From Monosporascus cannonballus (Eukaryota; Ascomycota; Sordariomycetes; Xylariales), in contig QJNS01000024.1 of NCBI GenBank assembly GCA_004154925.1, forward strand, positions 186,001 through 250,000: a stretch of 64,000 nucleotides of DNA. Direction: 5' to 3'. Shown piece after piece: positions 13,340 to 24,706 of this stretch. The notes under the pieces were generated by a model. That model did not search any database and was not told the origin of the DNA. It saw nothing but the letters and a program-made list of their open reading frames with translations. The translations under genes and the position numbers were made by a program. Numbering within the stretch: position 1 is the first letter of the stretch; each line of letters starts with the position of its first letter.

Positions 13340-13776
13340 ATAATAAAAGCCCATCGTCCGCTTCCCTCACGCGCTTTTTCTCCCTTCCATTTCCTTTCCT
13401 CACCACGTGAGAGACTCGTTCGACTTGTCGATTCCCCCCTGAGGTCGTCCGTGGTGCCTTTTCGTCAATCCAAACTCTCCCCTCTTCCCCCCCCTTCTCT
13501 CCTACCTCCGTCCTAAATGAATCCTTGACTCAAGGTTTTCGTTTTCGAATTACCTCATATCTCCCATAATAGCTCATCTCGTCAACCCTAATTACTACAA
13601 ACTTGTCGTCACCCCTACAAACTTAGCAGCATTCCGACCGCCCTAACCGTCTTCCCACATTTCGCTCAACCTCTCGCCGGAAAGCAATTTCCTACCTTTA
13701 ACCTCTTATCTTTGTTGTCAGCCTACATAATCGGCAAGTAGAGCTCTCTGCGACTTGATCACCAGATTACGCCGCC
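13340..13776 (+). promoter_or_regulatory. Pyrimidine-rich promoter and leader of the H+-ATPase gene
   Basis: Long C/T tracts on the plus strand run up to the start codon, the pattern of strong promoters in filamentous fungi. A CACGTG E-box sits at 13404-13409. The start codon is in the context gccgccATGG, an optimal Kozak-like context that fits a very highly expressed gene. Confidence 0.6.
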
Positions 13777-16700
13777 ATGGCCGAGTCAAACCCCGCCAGG
13801 GCTCCGGCGTTAAATACCAACATCGAGTCTGGCGGCTTTAATGAAAAAGAGGCCCATCAAACCCGGGCTCCTGCCACCAAGCCTAAGGTTGAGGAAGAGG
13901 AGGAAGATGAGGATATCGACGCCCTGATTGAAGATCTCGAGTCCCAAGATGGTCATGGTTTTGAGGAAGAAGAGGAGGGAGACGACAATCCGGCTGGTGC
14001 CGGTCGTGTGATTCCCGAAGAGATGCTCCAGACCGACACCCGAGTTGGTCTGACTGAGAGTGAGTTAGATCCTTATCTTGATCATCCGAGCCGACAATTG
14101 TGCTGACGCGACTCTGGCAGGCGAGGTTACGAACCGCCGTCGCAAATATGGTCTCAACCAAATGAAGGAGGAGAAGGAGAACCTGATCCTCAAGTTCTTT
14201 GTAAGCCTACACAACCTCGTGACGGGTTCTGGAACAAACGTGCTGACAAGTTACGAAGGGTTTCTTCGTCGGCCCTATCCAGTTCGTTATGGAGGCTGCT
14301 GCCGTCCTTGCTGCCGGTCTGGAAGATTGGGTCGACTTCGGTGTCATCTGTGGTCTTCTCCTGCTCAACGCCGCCGTCGGTTTCATCCAAGAGTTCCAGG
14401 CCGGTTCCATCGTCGACGAGTTGAAGAAGACGCTTGCGCTCAAGGCTGTTGTCCTCCGTGACGGTACCCTTAAGGAGATGTAAGTAATTTCCCAGTCACT
14501 TGGCCCCGGTCCGTGTGCACAGATCTTGTGAGGGTTCGTAGATGCACGGCCCCCACGCGTCTTGCAATCCCCGGAAACCCGTCAAGTAGGGCCTTTCTCA
14601 AGAACGACTACTGACTCCAATGGCAGTGAGGCCCCTCATGTCGTTCCCGGCGATATCCTTCAGGTCGAGGAGGGTACCATTATCCCCGCCGATGGTCGGA
14701 TTGTCACCGAGGATGCTTTCCTGCAGGTCGACCAGTCCGCCATCACTGGCGAATCTCTTGCTGTTGACAAGCACAAGAGCGACCAGTGCTTTGCTTCCTC
14801 CGCAGTTAAGCGTGGTGAGGCATTCATGGTCGTGACTGCCACTGGTGACAACACTTTCGTCGGTCGCGCCGCCGCTCTGGTCAACCAGGCTTCAGCTGGT
14901 TCTGGTCACTTCACTGAAGTCCTCAATGGCATTGGTACTGTGCTCTTGATCCTTGTCATCTTGACGCTTTTGGTTGTCTGGATATCGTCCTTCTACCGAT
15001 CTCTGCCCATTGTCGACATCCTGCGCTTTACCCTGGCCATCACCATTGTCGGTGTGCCTGTTGGTCTGCCTGCCGTCGTTACCACTACCATGGCCGTCGG
15101 TGCTGCTTATCTCGCAAAGAAGAAGGCCATCGTCCAGAAGCTTTCGGCCATTGAGTCCTTGGCTGGTGTCGAGATTCTCTGCTCCGACAAGACCGGTACT
15201 CTGACCAAGAACAAGCTGTCGCTTTCTGAGCCCTACACCGTCGCTGGCGTCGACCCTGAGGACCTGATGCTTACTGCCTGCTTGGCTGCTTCTCGCAAGA
15301 AGAAGGGTATGGATGCTATCGACAAGGCTTTCCTGAAGTCCCTCCGTTACTACCCTCGTGCCAAGAGTGTTCTCTCTAAGTACACCGTCAAGGATTTCTT
15401 CCCCTTCGACCCTGTCTCCAAAAAGGTTACTGCTGTTGTCGAGTCTCCCCAGGGTGAGCGGATCACCTGCGTCAAGGGTGCCCCTCTGTTCGTCCTGAAG
15501 ACCGTTGAGGAGGACCATCCCATCCCTGAGCAGATCGACCAGGACTACAAGAACAAGGTTGCCGAGTTCGCTACCCGTGGTTTCCGATCTCTGGGAGTTG
15601 CCCGCAAGCGTGGCGAGGGTGCTTGGGAGATCCTGGGTATCATGCCCTGCTCTGACCCTCCTCGTCACGATACCGCTCGTACTATCAACGAAGCCAAGCG
15701 TCTCGGTCTCTCCATCAAGATGTTGACTGGTGATGCCGTCGGTATCGCTCGTGAGACTTCTCGCCAGCTTGGTCTTGGTACCAACGTCTACAACGCCGAG
15801 CGTCTCGGTCTTGGCGGCGGCGGTGACATGCCCGGCTCTGAGGTTTATGACTTCGTTGAGGCTGCTGATGGTTTCGCCGAGGTCTTCCCTCAGCACAAGT
15901 ACAATGTCGTCGAGATTCTGCAACAGCGTGGTTACCTTGTTGCCATGACCGGTGATGGCGTCAACGACGCTCCGTCCTTGAAGAAGGCCGATACTGGTAT
16001 CGCTGTCGAGGGTGCCTCTGACGCTGCCCGCTCCGCCGCCGATATCGTCTTTCTGGCCCCTGGTCTTGGTGCCATTATTGATGCCCTCAAGACTTCCCGA
16101 CAGATCTTCCACCGTATGTACTCGTACGTCGTCTATCGTATCGCCCTGTCCCTCCACCTGGAGATCTACCTCGGTCTCTGGATTGCCATCCTCAACCGCT
16201 CTCTTAACATTGAGCTGGTTGTCTTCATCGCCATCTTCGCTGATGTTGCCACCCTTGCCATTGCCTACGATAACGCCCCGTATTCTATGAGCCCCGTCAA
16301 GTGGAACCTTCCCAAGCTCTGGGGTATGTCGGTCCTCCTCGGTGTTGTCTTGGCTGTCGGAACCTGGATTACTGTCACAACGCTCTATGCTGGTGGTGTT
16401 GGCGAGGATGGTAAATTCGTCACTGGAGGTATTGCCCAGAACAACGGTAACCTGGATGAAATCGTTTTCCTGCAGGTCTCCCTGACGGAGAACTGGCTCA
16501 TCTTCATCACTCGTGCCAACGGTCCCTTCTGGTCTTCCATCCCCTCGTGGCAGCTTACTGGCGCCATCTTGATTGTTGACATTATCGCGACCTGCTTCTG
16601 TATCTGGGGTTGGTTCGAGGGAGGCCAGCTCACTCACATTGTCACGGTCGTCCGTGTCTGGATCTTCTCGTTCGGTATCTTCTGCATCATGGGTGGTGTC

Positions 16701-16897
16701 TACTACCTACTTCAGGACAGCATTGGCTTTGACAACCTGATGCACGGCAAGTCGCCCAAGGGAAGCCAGAAGCAAAGATCTCTGGAAGACTTTGGTATGT
16801 TCCTAAATCCCCCCTTTCATGGTATTTCGTAAACTAATATTTTCCCGCAGTTGTCTCGCTCCAACGTGTTTCGACCCAGCACGAGAAGTCACAATAG
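13777..16897 (+). CDS. pma1: Plasma membrane H+-ATPase (P-type, Pma1)
   Basis: Electrogenic proton pump of the plasma membrane (P3A-type ATPase) that energises nutrient uptake. Five exons, 13777-14059, 14121-14200, 14259-14479, 14627-16794 and 16851-16897, give 932 residues, close to the Neurospora enzyme. The N-terminus is acidic ([19 protein letters not shown]). Visible motifs are the phosphorylation site [12 protein letters not shown] (Asp about residue 382), the dephosphorylation-loop text [14 protein letters not shown] in the nucleotide domain, and the hinge [20 protein letters not shown]. The last small exon encodes the conserved regulatory tail ([16 protein letters not shown]), whose Ser/Thr residues are phosphorylated on glucose in yeast Pma1. 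A 581-codon ORF on the opposite strand is only the antisense shadow of exon 4. Confidence 0.97.
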
Positions 16898-17538
16898 ATG
16901 ACATTAATGAGACCCACACGACACATAAACGCTAGCGAGTAAAGTCGTGTGGTTTCCCAGCCATGGTACATACTCTTACGGTCTATGAGGGTTGTTCCCC
17001 ATTATAGAATTTTCTTTAATGTACACTGAATGATTTCAGTCGGGCTACTCAGTAGTCGTGAGTATGGCGTGTGTTAGGGAAATGACAGACCATGGTCCCA
17101 TCAGATGAAGCCCACATACGGTCTATAGATAAAAAAAAACATCAAGTACATCCATGACCATATCTATGAAGTGATACCTTTAATCAAGCCAGGAAATTAT
17201 ATACCCAGTAAATATCATGACCATCATGAGTCCTAGGTTCTGCTTCTGAATCCAAGAGGATTTCTGCACGTGACACCATGCATCCGTTAGATGAATATCG
17301 TTTTCGCATAATGCATGTTCCGTAATATCCACGTTGAGTGTTTTATATCACATGCTGCTTCATCAATTATCATCACATCAACGGCAAAGGCCTTACGAAA
17401 CTTCCACAAAGTTTTGTTTTACAATCGCCATATAATGCTATTCTCGTCAGGGCCGGCCCTCCGTTATTCACTCTCCGCTGCAGCCAGATGCCTCATCCGT
17501 CGCCTCTCATAACTTGATATTAGTTGAGAACCGCCACG
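16898..17538. other. Intergenic region after the H+-ATPase
   Basis: 640 bases of moderately AT-rich sequence holding the 3' region of the ATPase gene and the upstream region of the WD-repeat gene. A CACGTG motif is present near 17269. No gene is seen. Confidence 0.5.
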
Positions 17539-19465
17539 ATGACATCAACCTTAAAAATTCCGGGTTACTACTACGGTCAGTTGTTGTGATTCGAGTAGAA
17601 ACATCCACATACTGACGTACGTCAGACGAGGAAAAGAAAAAATATTTCAAGATCGAGAAAAGCAACACTGCTCCAAGCAATGCAGTTTGGTCATCCGATA
17701 GTGTCAAGAAGCGCAGGCTGGAAGACGAGGAGGCCGCCAAGGCAATTCGTCGTATGACCCTCGACAAGAGCCGTGTCGCCAGAGCCAAGATCCTCAATCA
17801 TCCTCTGGCGGGGGGCTTTCTGGATTGCGAATTCGGCCGGCCGCGACCAGACGTCGCCTCCGCCGGCTTCGCTGAAGGCCTGGTGGACAAGGGCAAGTTG
17901 CTCCTCAAGGACGCGCGCTGGACCTCGGCTTCCAACGTCAACCATATGTACATTGACGGTCAAGACCGTAATACTGACATGTGCGTTGCCTTCGCAAGTG
18001 AGTCTTTGTTCCCGGTCAGGCTGCGAGCCGCGCTATATCTGCCTACAGCTACAGACGAGCATTCCGTGATATCAAGCTACATACCCCGGGATGAGAATGG
18101 CATGTAAGTTCTGTAGTGCATCCTACAATTAGACCCGGCTGTTAACAAGTTTACAACCCAGGGTCCATCGTCGGCTTCTGGCGCATTACCAGACTCCTGC
18201 AGCCCGTGAGTAGTTGCCTTCTTAGCTTCCTTTGCACCCTCCCCTTCAACGATGTCATGTATAACCGCACCGACGATCGTCGGCTAGAGTTGAGTTGTCG
18301 TCGGAGGGCCTATAGTTTGTCATTCAGCATGTTAAGCATTGATGGGCCAGTCAAATACCTAGGATGCGCGTGGTAGTCCGCCCTGCGCGAATCCGGCTGT
18401 TTTAGTACGAGGTCTATGCCACGATGACGTATCGTCCAACATACTGATTCTACGCAATGCAGGTATTGCTCCTTATCATGAACTGGCTGTGCCTCAGATT
18501 TCAGACATAAAATACCATCAGCCAAGCAACCAGGTTCTGGTCACTTCCCGGAGCCCCAGCCAAGATGTCGTAATCTGGGCGTTCACCCCCAAAGAGACGG
18601 ATGCGTCTGATACAAGACCTAGGTGGCTACTAGGATGGAGTAAGTCCCACGCGTCCAATAATCGTAGGCCTTAGTCACCACATTAACGAGAGCAGGCGGT
18701 AATTCCGTATACAGAAGAATCAATACACAAGGCGACCTCAAACACCACGACTACCAGGCTAATTCGGTTGTTCCAGCCCCTGAAAATTCGAATCAAGTTT
18801 GTGCCATAGGCACGAACAGGGGCGTGGTCCGCTGGGTTGCGGATGGCTACAGAGTCTGGTTAACGCCTAGGAGTTTCCCCCCGAAAGAGCGCAACCCGTA
18901 TACGGATATATTTTCGCTCGACTTCCAAAGAGTGCATCCCGATATCCTCATGTTCGGGGGTCGCCCCGGGAAAATGTGGATCGGCGATCACCGTCAACCA
19001 CAGGATAAATGGGATATTGTTTCTGCATCTAGCTCCATCACCCACATCAGGTCCGTAAACGAACACCAGGTTCTCATCGCCGGGCTCAGGGATAAGCTGT
19101 CTGTCTATGATCTACGGTTCCGGAAGAATAAATCCGGGGACACGTCTACTAACGGCGCCTTACCCGTACTCACCTTCCCGCAATATAGAAACCGTGCTCA
19201 CATCAATATCGGCCTCGACTTCGACGGCCCGTCTGGAGTCGTAGCTGCAGCTCATGAAGATGGCAAGGTAGCCTTGTACTCGGTCTACAGCGGCAATCGC
19301 TTAAGGTCCCCGGATGTCGACACGATCCATTCCCCCCGCGGGCCTATCCAGTGCATCCAATATCAGACGTTTCCAAGGGATAACAGCCCGACGCTGTTCG
19401 TAGGCGCGCAGAGTAACATCAACGCCTACTCCTTCGGTGTTCGGAGCTTGCAGGACGAGGCCTAA
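17539..19465 (+). CDS. WD40-repeat protein, DCAF4/WDR21-like
   Basis: Six exons fit: 17539-17575, 17626-17997, 18049-18103, 18162-18205, 18463-18639 and 18696-19465, giving about 484 residues. The N-terminus reads IPGYYYDEEKKKYFKIEKS, similar to the P-G-[FY]-Y-Y-D opening of DCAF4/WDR21 proteins, which in animals are substrate receptors of CUL4-DDB1 ubiquitin ligases. Blade-like segments follow, e.g. NRGVVRWVADGYRVW, HPDILMFGG, and HEDGKVALYSVYSGN. The acceptor of exon 3 is ambiguous: 18048 or 18054 both keep frame and differ by two residues. Introns have good branch points (actgac, ctgat). Fourth intron is long (257 bp). The family assignment rests on the N-terminus and general WD character; the ligase role is inferred. 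Confidence 0.7.
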
Positions 19466-20596
19466 TATGCTCGTTCGAGACTCGGATCAGGCGCGAAATG
19501 CCATTGCCATGGCCGTTACACGAATGAGGTAGAGGTGCAGTACGCCTTGTTTATGCGTTTATCGCGCCGGCATATTGTATATAATGCCGCTTGTTGGCTA
19601 CCCAGGAATTCCGAGCTCACTAAGGAGTTGAGGGAGTCTGGGACGGAGTGCATATAAGAGATACCCGTGTAGTTTCTTTGCAGAGGCAAACACACCATCG
19701 AGGCATTGACCGCGAGTTTCGTGGTGGTGTGCGCACCTTCATAGTTTGCGGAGTTTCTAGGAGTAACCTGCCCCTCAACTCATCAACTGCTTTTCTTACA
19801 GCCCTCGAGAGATCCTGATGCTCGCTGGGCACGTTATGGAGTAGCGACTCAAGAAACTCCCACCCGCAACACGGACATAGCTGGCTAGGTATGCTAGACT
19901 AGCCGCCCATTCGAGCTTCTTTAGCGGCCGTACGTACTACTTACATACGGTGGAATGCGCGCTCCTGGCAGGGGACCCTCCTCCCTCACATTTCTTTGCC
20001 CTGAGTCGCGACGCGCTGCTTCGTCGGGCGCGACGTAGTGCGGATGGAGCCTGTCCTCCTTAACATCCGGAACTGGGAAACCTGGTAGGATCAAAGCGGT
20101 TCGGAGTTCGCGAATCGCCTATGCACTATACTAGCTGCTCGGTCGACGGTTCAGCGAGGGTCAATTAACCGGTGAAGCAGAAGACCTAACGTTACCTCCC
20201 GCTGACTGAACTTGGGAGAAGGATGGATACAATGAGTTGTCTTGGCTGAGGTGCACAGCAGGGGGCAATGTACTCGAGCTATCTATTACTGGGTTACTCT
20301 AAGATATAGTGAAACGGAGTGGTCGGGCACGCAGTTGGTCATGTATCTATCACGTCTAGCTATTAAGATGCTCTAGAATGTATACGCAGTACCCTGTGAA
20401 CTTCTAGTGTAGGAACATGAACAACTGTCTCGACCATCTATTGCCATTGTAGACCTGATACATAGGCCTGTGTAAAATCAACCCCTCCAGCGACATTACG
20501 TCCGATGCTTCGAGTAAACTCATATGACCACCACCCTCTACGTCTGGTACCGACTCTCCCATCGACACGACGAGACAAGACACACCCCTAGTACGG
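19466..20596. other. Convergent intergenic region
   Basis: About 1.1 kb between the 3' ends of the WD-protein gene (plus strand) and the G-patch protein gene (minus strand). Nothing supportable was seen on either strand. Confidence 0.5.
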
Positions 20597-23428
20597 TTAA
20601 GCCTCCTCGTACAGCTTCCCGAGCAGCAGGCCCCACTCGTCCCTCCGGTCCCTCGCGAGCCGCATGTCCATCTTGCGGGACTCAACGTGCAGGACGTCGG
20701 GCTCGCTCGTGAAGTACGCGAGCACGCCGCCCTTGCCGTCGAGGCGGGCCGTGATGCGGAAGTAGTGCTTCCCCTGGTCGTTAGTCCTGCGGACGGGGAT
20801 GAACTGCAGGTCGTTGTCCTGGCACCACTCCTCGACCTCGTCGCGGAACGTCGGCTCCGGCTTGTTGTCGAGGGACTGCGGCGGCGGCGGGGGTAGTGGC
20901 GTGGCGGCCGGCTTGGGCTTGCCGTGGCCGCGCGACCTGGGTCGGTGCGCGGGACCGGCCTCCGGGCGGGGCAGCTTGTCCTTCGCCTCGTCGCCGAGGT
21001 CGAGGGCCTTCTCGATCATGGCGTTGCCGGCGGCGAACTCGGCGGCGATTGTCTGCGAGGACGAGATCTCGGCCGGGAAGACCTCGTTCTGCCACCACTC
21101 GAACCAGGCCCCGATCTCCTCGTAGTTGGCCTCGCTGCTGGTGAGCCACTCCCAGAGGACGAGCTGCCACTGCGAGAACACTTCCGCGGCGATCACCTCG
21201 GCGACCATCGAGGGCGAGATGATCTCCGTCCACCGCAGCACCCCGCTCAGCATCTCCATGTACGGTTCCTGGTCCACCGGGTCCACGCGGAACTGCGTAC
21301 GCAGGTACCGAGCCATGCTTGGGAGCATGTGATGCAACACCAAGGGTTTCCACTGGTCCCGCTCCCCGGAGGGGCGGAGGACATTCTTCCACTCCTTTAA
21401 CCCAGCTACAGTGCCTCGGTGGTAGTCCCAGGCATCGATAAGCTGTCGGAATTTGCGTCTAACATCGGCGACGAGGCCAGTCCCCCTCGGATCAAGGTGG
21501 TAGGCTGGTAGATGTTCAAGCCAGGGGAACACCCACAGATGAAGGGGTTGTTGCTTCTTCCTGGATTTCCAACTTCCAACGGCGTCACTGAGTCTCCTCG
21601 CTACTTGTTCCAGGAGCTGAGAGCGGATAAAGGAGGGGAATAGCCGCTCCCACTTGTCGAAGACCGCCAACAGTGGCGCTGGATCGCAGACATCCCAACC
21701 AGAAATGGTCGTAACCAGTTTAGGGAAGATATATTTGTAGATCATGGATTCGTACGGCGTGGTCGCTCTTTGGTGGTGTCGATGTGTGCCATCGATCTCG
21801 GTATCTTCCCATTTCGTAACGGCTCTCCCATTGGCAGCTTTGTTCTCCAGGCCAAGAAGGCCTCGAATATCTGCGAGGTCCGAGGTGAAGTTTCCGAGCT
21901 TAGGGTCATCCAAGGGTTGCCAGCCCTGGACAGCGTCACGCATGAATGGATGGATGCTCGCCACAGCGATAGCAGCTAGGTCTTCGTCATGATTCGCCCC
22001 AGCGGCTTCGGCGTTTCGCAGCCCAGAAATTACCGGATCCCATTCGCGGCTGCGTGCGGCTTCGGAGACGTCATCAAGGATGGAATTGAAGGCCTCAAGT
22101 CCGCTGAAGTCTGTCTCGAGCTCATCTAACGCTTGTTCGCATTCACGGATCTGCATATCCAGCCATGCCTTCTTCTCCTGGAGATTTTTCCATTCCTCGA
22201 CGAAGGCGCCCAGGTCCCCTTGAGCTCGTCGCGCTAGCTTGCCTGCTTCGCTATGCTTGACGGCGTCGGTACCGGCGGTAGGAGTCAGCAGACCCGAGGA
22301 GGATGTAAGCAGCTTCTGATCCCTCCCAGTAAGATCCAAGATAGGCGCAAAAGCATCCGGTATGTGCAGCCCAGGCGCGGCTTTCCGAATGTCGTTCACA
22401 GTAAGATATTTAGTCTTGGGTCTTCGGGGTGTGCTCGCGCCGCTGCCGGTTCCGCTGTCCAGGCCTTGACGTTTCTTCTCCCGTTTCTTCCTCTTCTTTT
22501 CTTCGTCCGAGTCACTGACCTCCTCGCCTCGCAGACGCGCCTGTCGCTTTTCCTCCTTGCGTTCGTGTTCCGATTTCTCCTTGACGGCACCGAGACCAAG
22601 ATTACCCTGGGGCCTCAACATAGCTTGGATGGATGTGGCGCGACCTTGGTTATTCGCACCCAAACCCTGACCTTCGACGTAGCCCATCTTGGCCATCATT
22701 TTTGCGGCAAAGGATTTCCCCTTTCCTCCACCTCCCCCGAAAGCACTCGGCTTAGGTGTTTGCGGTGCTGGGGTAGGAGCCTCTTTGAGGTCTTCTCTCA
22801 ACACCGGCTCGTTCGCGGACGAAGGGACGAAACCTCTGCCTAACGGTGTACTTCCATCGTATTTCGCTTTCGCGCGAGGCGGCTTGTTGGGTGTGCTCGT
22901 CGCTTGGAAGCTCCGGGACTGGACGGGAGGTGCCCGACCGAGTCCTTGTGCCGCGGGTCGAAATCCTAATCTGACGCCGGCCATCTCTTCATCCTCGTCC
23001 TCGTCGGCCTCATCGTCCTCTTCCTGTTCAGGGGCGGCTTTTGTGCCCAGTCCAGGCCGTCTACCATACGCGTCTTCATCGTCGTCGTCGTCGTCTTCTT
23101 TCTCGTCCTCGTCTCCATCCGTATCGTTCCCTCGCTGCTTTCGCCCCCCCGAGACAAAAGTCATGTTTTTGTGCCGTAAGTTCTGCTTGCTCTTCCACCG
23201 CCTGGCGGGCCCATCATCTTCACTATCGGAGCCGAATATGCCCAGGGCAGCGCTTTCCTTTGCATCGCGACCAGTCTTCCGGCGCTTGCGAGGATTGTAA
23301 TCTAGAAATTCGTCCTCTCGCGGATCGACAGACGCGTGCAGGATCTCGTCATCGTCGTTCCGGTCGTCGTCCGAGGACGAATACGCTTCGGCGTCGGCCT
23401 TTGAGATACGGGATGGATCGAAAGACAT
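20597..23428 (-). CDS. ntr1: G-patch splicing factor, Ntr1/Spp382/TFIP11 type
   Basis: Spliceosome-associated protein that, with the helicase Prp43, promotes disassembly of the lariat-intron spliceosome in yeast and animals. It is a single uninterrupted 943-codon ORF. The N-terminus is very acidic and has TFIP11-type text (DPREDEFLDYNPRKRRK, ALGIFGSDSEDD), matching the TIP N-terminal domain. The G-patch lies at about residues 238-285 (MAKMGYVEGQGLGANNQG, then AMLRPQGNLGLGA), and a KKRKKREKKR-type nuclear-localisation stretch follows. The C-terminal half is long and Trp-rich with GCFC-like text (MIYKYIFPKLVTTISGWD, PLHLWVFPWLEHLP). The G-patch text and order of domains make the assignment firm. 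The plus-strand ORFs here are antisense shadows. It lies upstream of psf3 on the same strand, with 1.28 kb between them. Confidence 0.92.
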   Translation of the reverse strand: MSFDPSRISKADAEAYSSSDDDRNDDDEILHASVDPREDEFLDYNPRKRRKTGRDAKESAALGIFGSDSEDDGPARRWKSKQNLRHKNMTFVSGGRKQRGNDTDGDEDEKEDDDDDDEDAYGRRPGLGTKAAPEQEEDDEADEDEDEEMAGVRLGFRPAAQGLGRAPPVQSRSFQATSTPNKPPRAKAKYDGSTPLGRGFVPSSANEPVLREDLKEAPTPAPQTPKPSAFGGGGGKGKSFAAKMMAKMGYVEGQGLGANNQGRATSIQAMLRPQGNLGLGAVKEKSEHERKEEKRQARLRGEEVSDSDEEKKRKKREKKRQGLDSGTGSGASTPRRPKTKYLTVNDIRKAAPGLHIPDAFAPILDLTGRDQKLLTSSSGLLTPTAGTDAVKHSEAGKLARRAQGDLGAFVEEWKNLQEKKAWLDMQIRECEQALDELETDFSGLEAFNSILDDVSEAARSREWDPVISGLRNAEAAGANHDEDLAAIAVASIHPFMRDAVQGWQPLDDPKLGNFTSDLADIRGLLGLENKAANGRAVTKWEDTEIDGTHRHHQRATTPYESMIYKYIFPKLVTTISGWDVCDPAPLLAVFDKWERLFPSFIRSQLLEQVARRLSDAVGSWKSRKKQQPLHLWVFPWLEHLPAYHLDPRGTGLVADVRRKFRQLIDAWDYHRGTVAGLKEWKNVLRPSGERDQWKPLVLHHMLPSMARYLRTQFRVDPVDQEPYMEMLSGVLRWTEIISPSMVAEVIAAEVFSQWQLVLWEWLTSSEANYEEIGAWFEWWQNEVFPAEISSSQTIAAEFAAGNAMIEKALDLGDEAKDKLPRPEAGPAHRPRSRGHGKPKPAATPLPPPPPQSLDNKPEPTFRDEVEEWCQDNDLQFIPVRRTNDQGKHYFRITARLDGKGGVLAYFTSEPDVLHVESRKMDMRLARDRRDEWGLLLGKLYEEA

Positions 23429-24706
23429 ATCGCTTCCCCGAGGTTTTGTGCCTTAGCGCTTTAAGAAGTTCGCCATTCGCTAAATACAGGAAAGTTGAGA
23501 AGCTGGAAATTGCGATGGTTTTGCTGTTGGCATTTTGTCCCTGAGCCGGCAACGTCAATACGCCACTAAGAGCAGACCCACATATCTGAGAAAATAGCAG
23601 AGCTCTTTAACCTTCGTTATCGAACAACCCCCCCGTTGAAGCATCAGGTCAACAAATGAGCCTCATTCCCTCATACTTCTCAAAACAGCCCTATCCCGAT
23701 GCAACAACTATTTACAAAAACTGTAGAAAATCAGCCAAAACGGTTAAGAGGAAGCCATTGATATTATTAACTTGCTTAATCATTAACGTATTAAGTAATA
23801 TATTCCCAAGCCGGGCAACATAAATTGCCTTATTAATATCATTTTGTTGATGTTTAAGGGGGCACCGATATCACGCAGCGAATTCCAAACTGGCCTACTG
23901 TAGCCAGGACGCCGAACAAAGCAAAAGATGGGATTATTACATAAATAATAACTACCAAAAGTGCCCATGCCATTCGATAGTTAAAAATTAAAGTGGGATA
24001 ATATAATCTCAGTCGCAGAATCTAATTAAAGTAAATCAAAGTTTTGAATATGCTATTATAAGATGTTGTACCGCTTACAGTAGGCCAGTTGGGTTTTCTA
24101 CCTCGAGCAGGTAGGGGGCATTGCCCACGACCTGAGCGTGTCCCTTGGGTACAGTGTGAGTATCGTACTTACTAGCTGCATAACACTATACCAGTCCTTA
24201 TTCACTACGAGGGTCTTCTTACCTATAGCGAGCCAACGTTACTCCAAGTTGTGGTAGTTCTCTATAATTAGTCAATACGGAGCATTCCCGCTACATACTG
24301 CTGCTGTCTCTCTTCATCCAATTGCCACAATCCATAGGGTTGTTCGATGCTCTGCGCTGCTTAGCTCTGCGTTGCTTTTGTCTCCCCAAATTCCAAGTGC
24401 CTCCCTCAATTTGCACTCTTGTATCGTAGATACGCAATACCCCTGAAGCCTTATCCTCCCAACCAGTCGGACATAGACGGGAGCGCATGTGCAGTGAACT
24501 GACCAAGGTGAGATTTTAATTTAATTTTATTATTTTATTATTATTTTTACAGCTGCTGTTATGGCAATTGCCATACCATTAGTCATGTCGTGGGATGCAT
24601 TGCCTGGGCCTTTACTGTTGGACCGTCGAAGGGCACCGAACGCCGAGTTGGCTGGTTGGCCCGAGATAAGCTGTAGTTGGATTTCCTTTGGTCAAGAATC
24701 CTGCAG
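23429..24706. other. AT-rich intergenic region
   Basis: About 1.3 kb between two minus-strand genes. Segments at roughly 23,640-24,060 and 24,510-24,555 are distinctly AT-rich and full of TA and TTA/TAA steps compared with the flanking genes. No gene was seen. It is either a divergent spacer or old repeat sequence degraded by repeat-induced point mutation. Confidence 0.5.

Larger units (their letters stand above)
4981..13776. other. 8.8 kb gene-poor stretch
   Basis: No ORF in this stretch gives recognisable protein text or a convincing exon chain on either strand. The longest (6146-6628, 160 codons) is within the range expected by chance for this much sequence. It holds a CA microsatellite, a 15-bp tandem duplication, a perfect short inverted repeat and an N-gap between G and C homopolymers, each listed separately. 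The segment around 10,680-11,120 is visibly richer in A/T. The last 400 bases form the H+-ATPase promoter. Confidence 0.5.

Noticed and set aside
14892..16637. 581-codon minus-strand ORF opposite the H+-ATPase
   Set aside because: Antisense shadow of the strongly biased codons of pma1 exon 4; its translation is low complexity and the plus strand is clearly coding.
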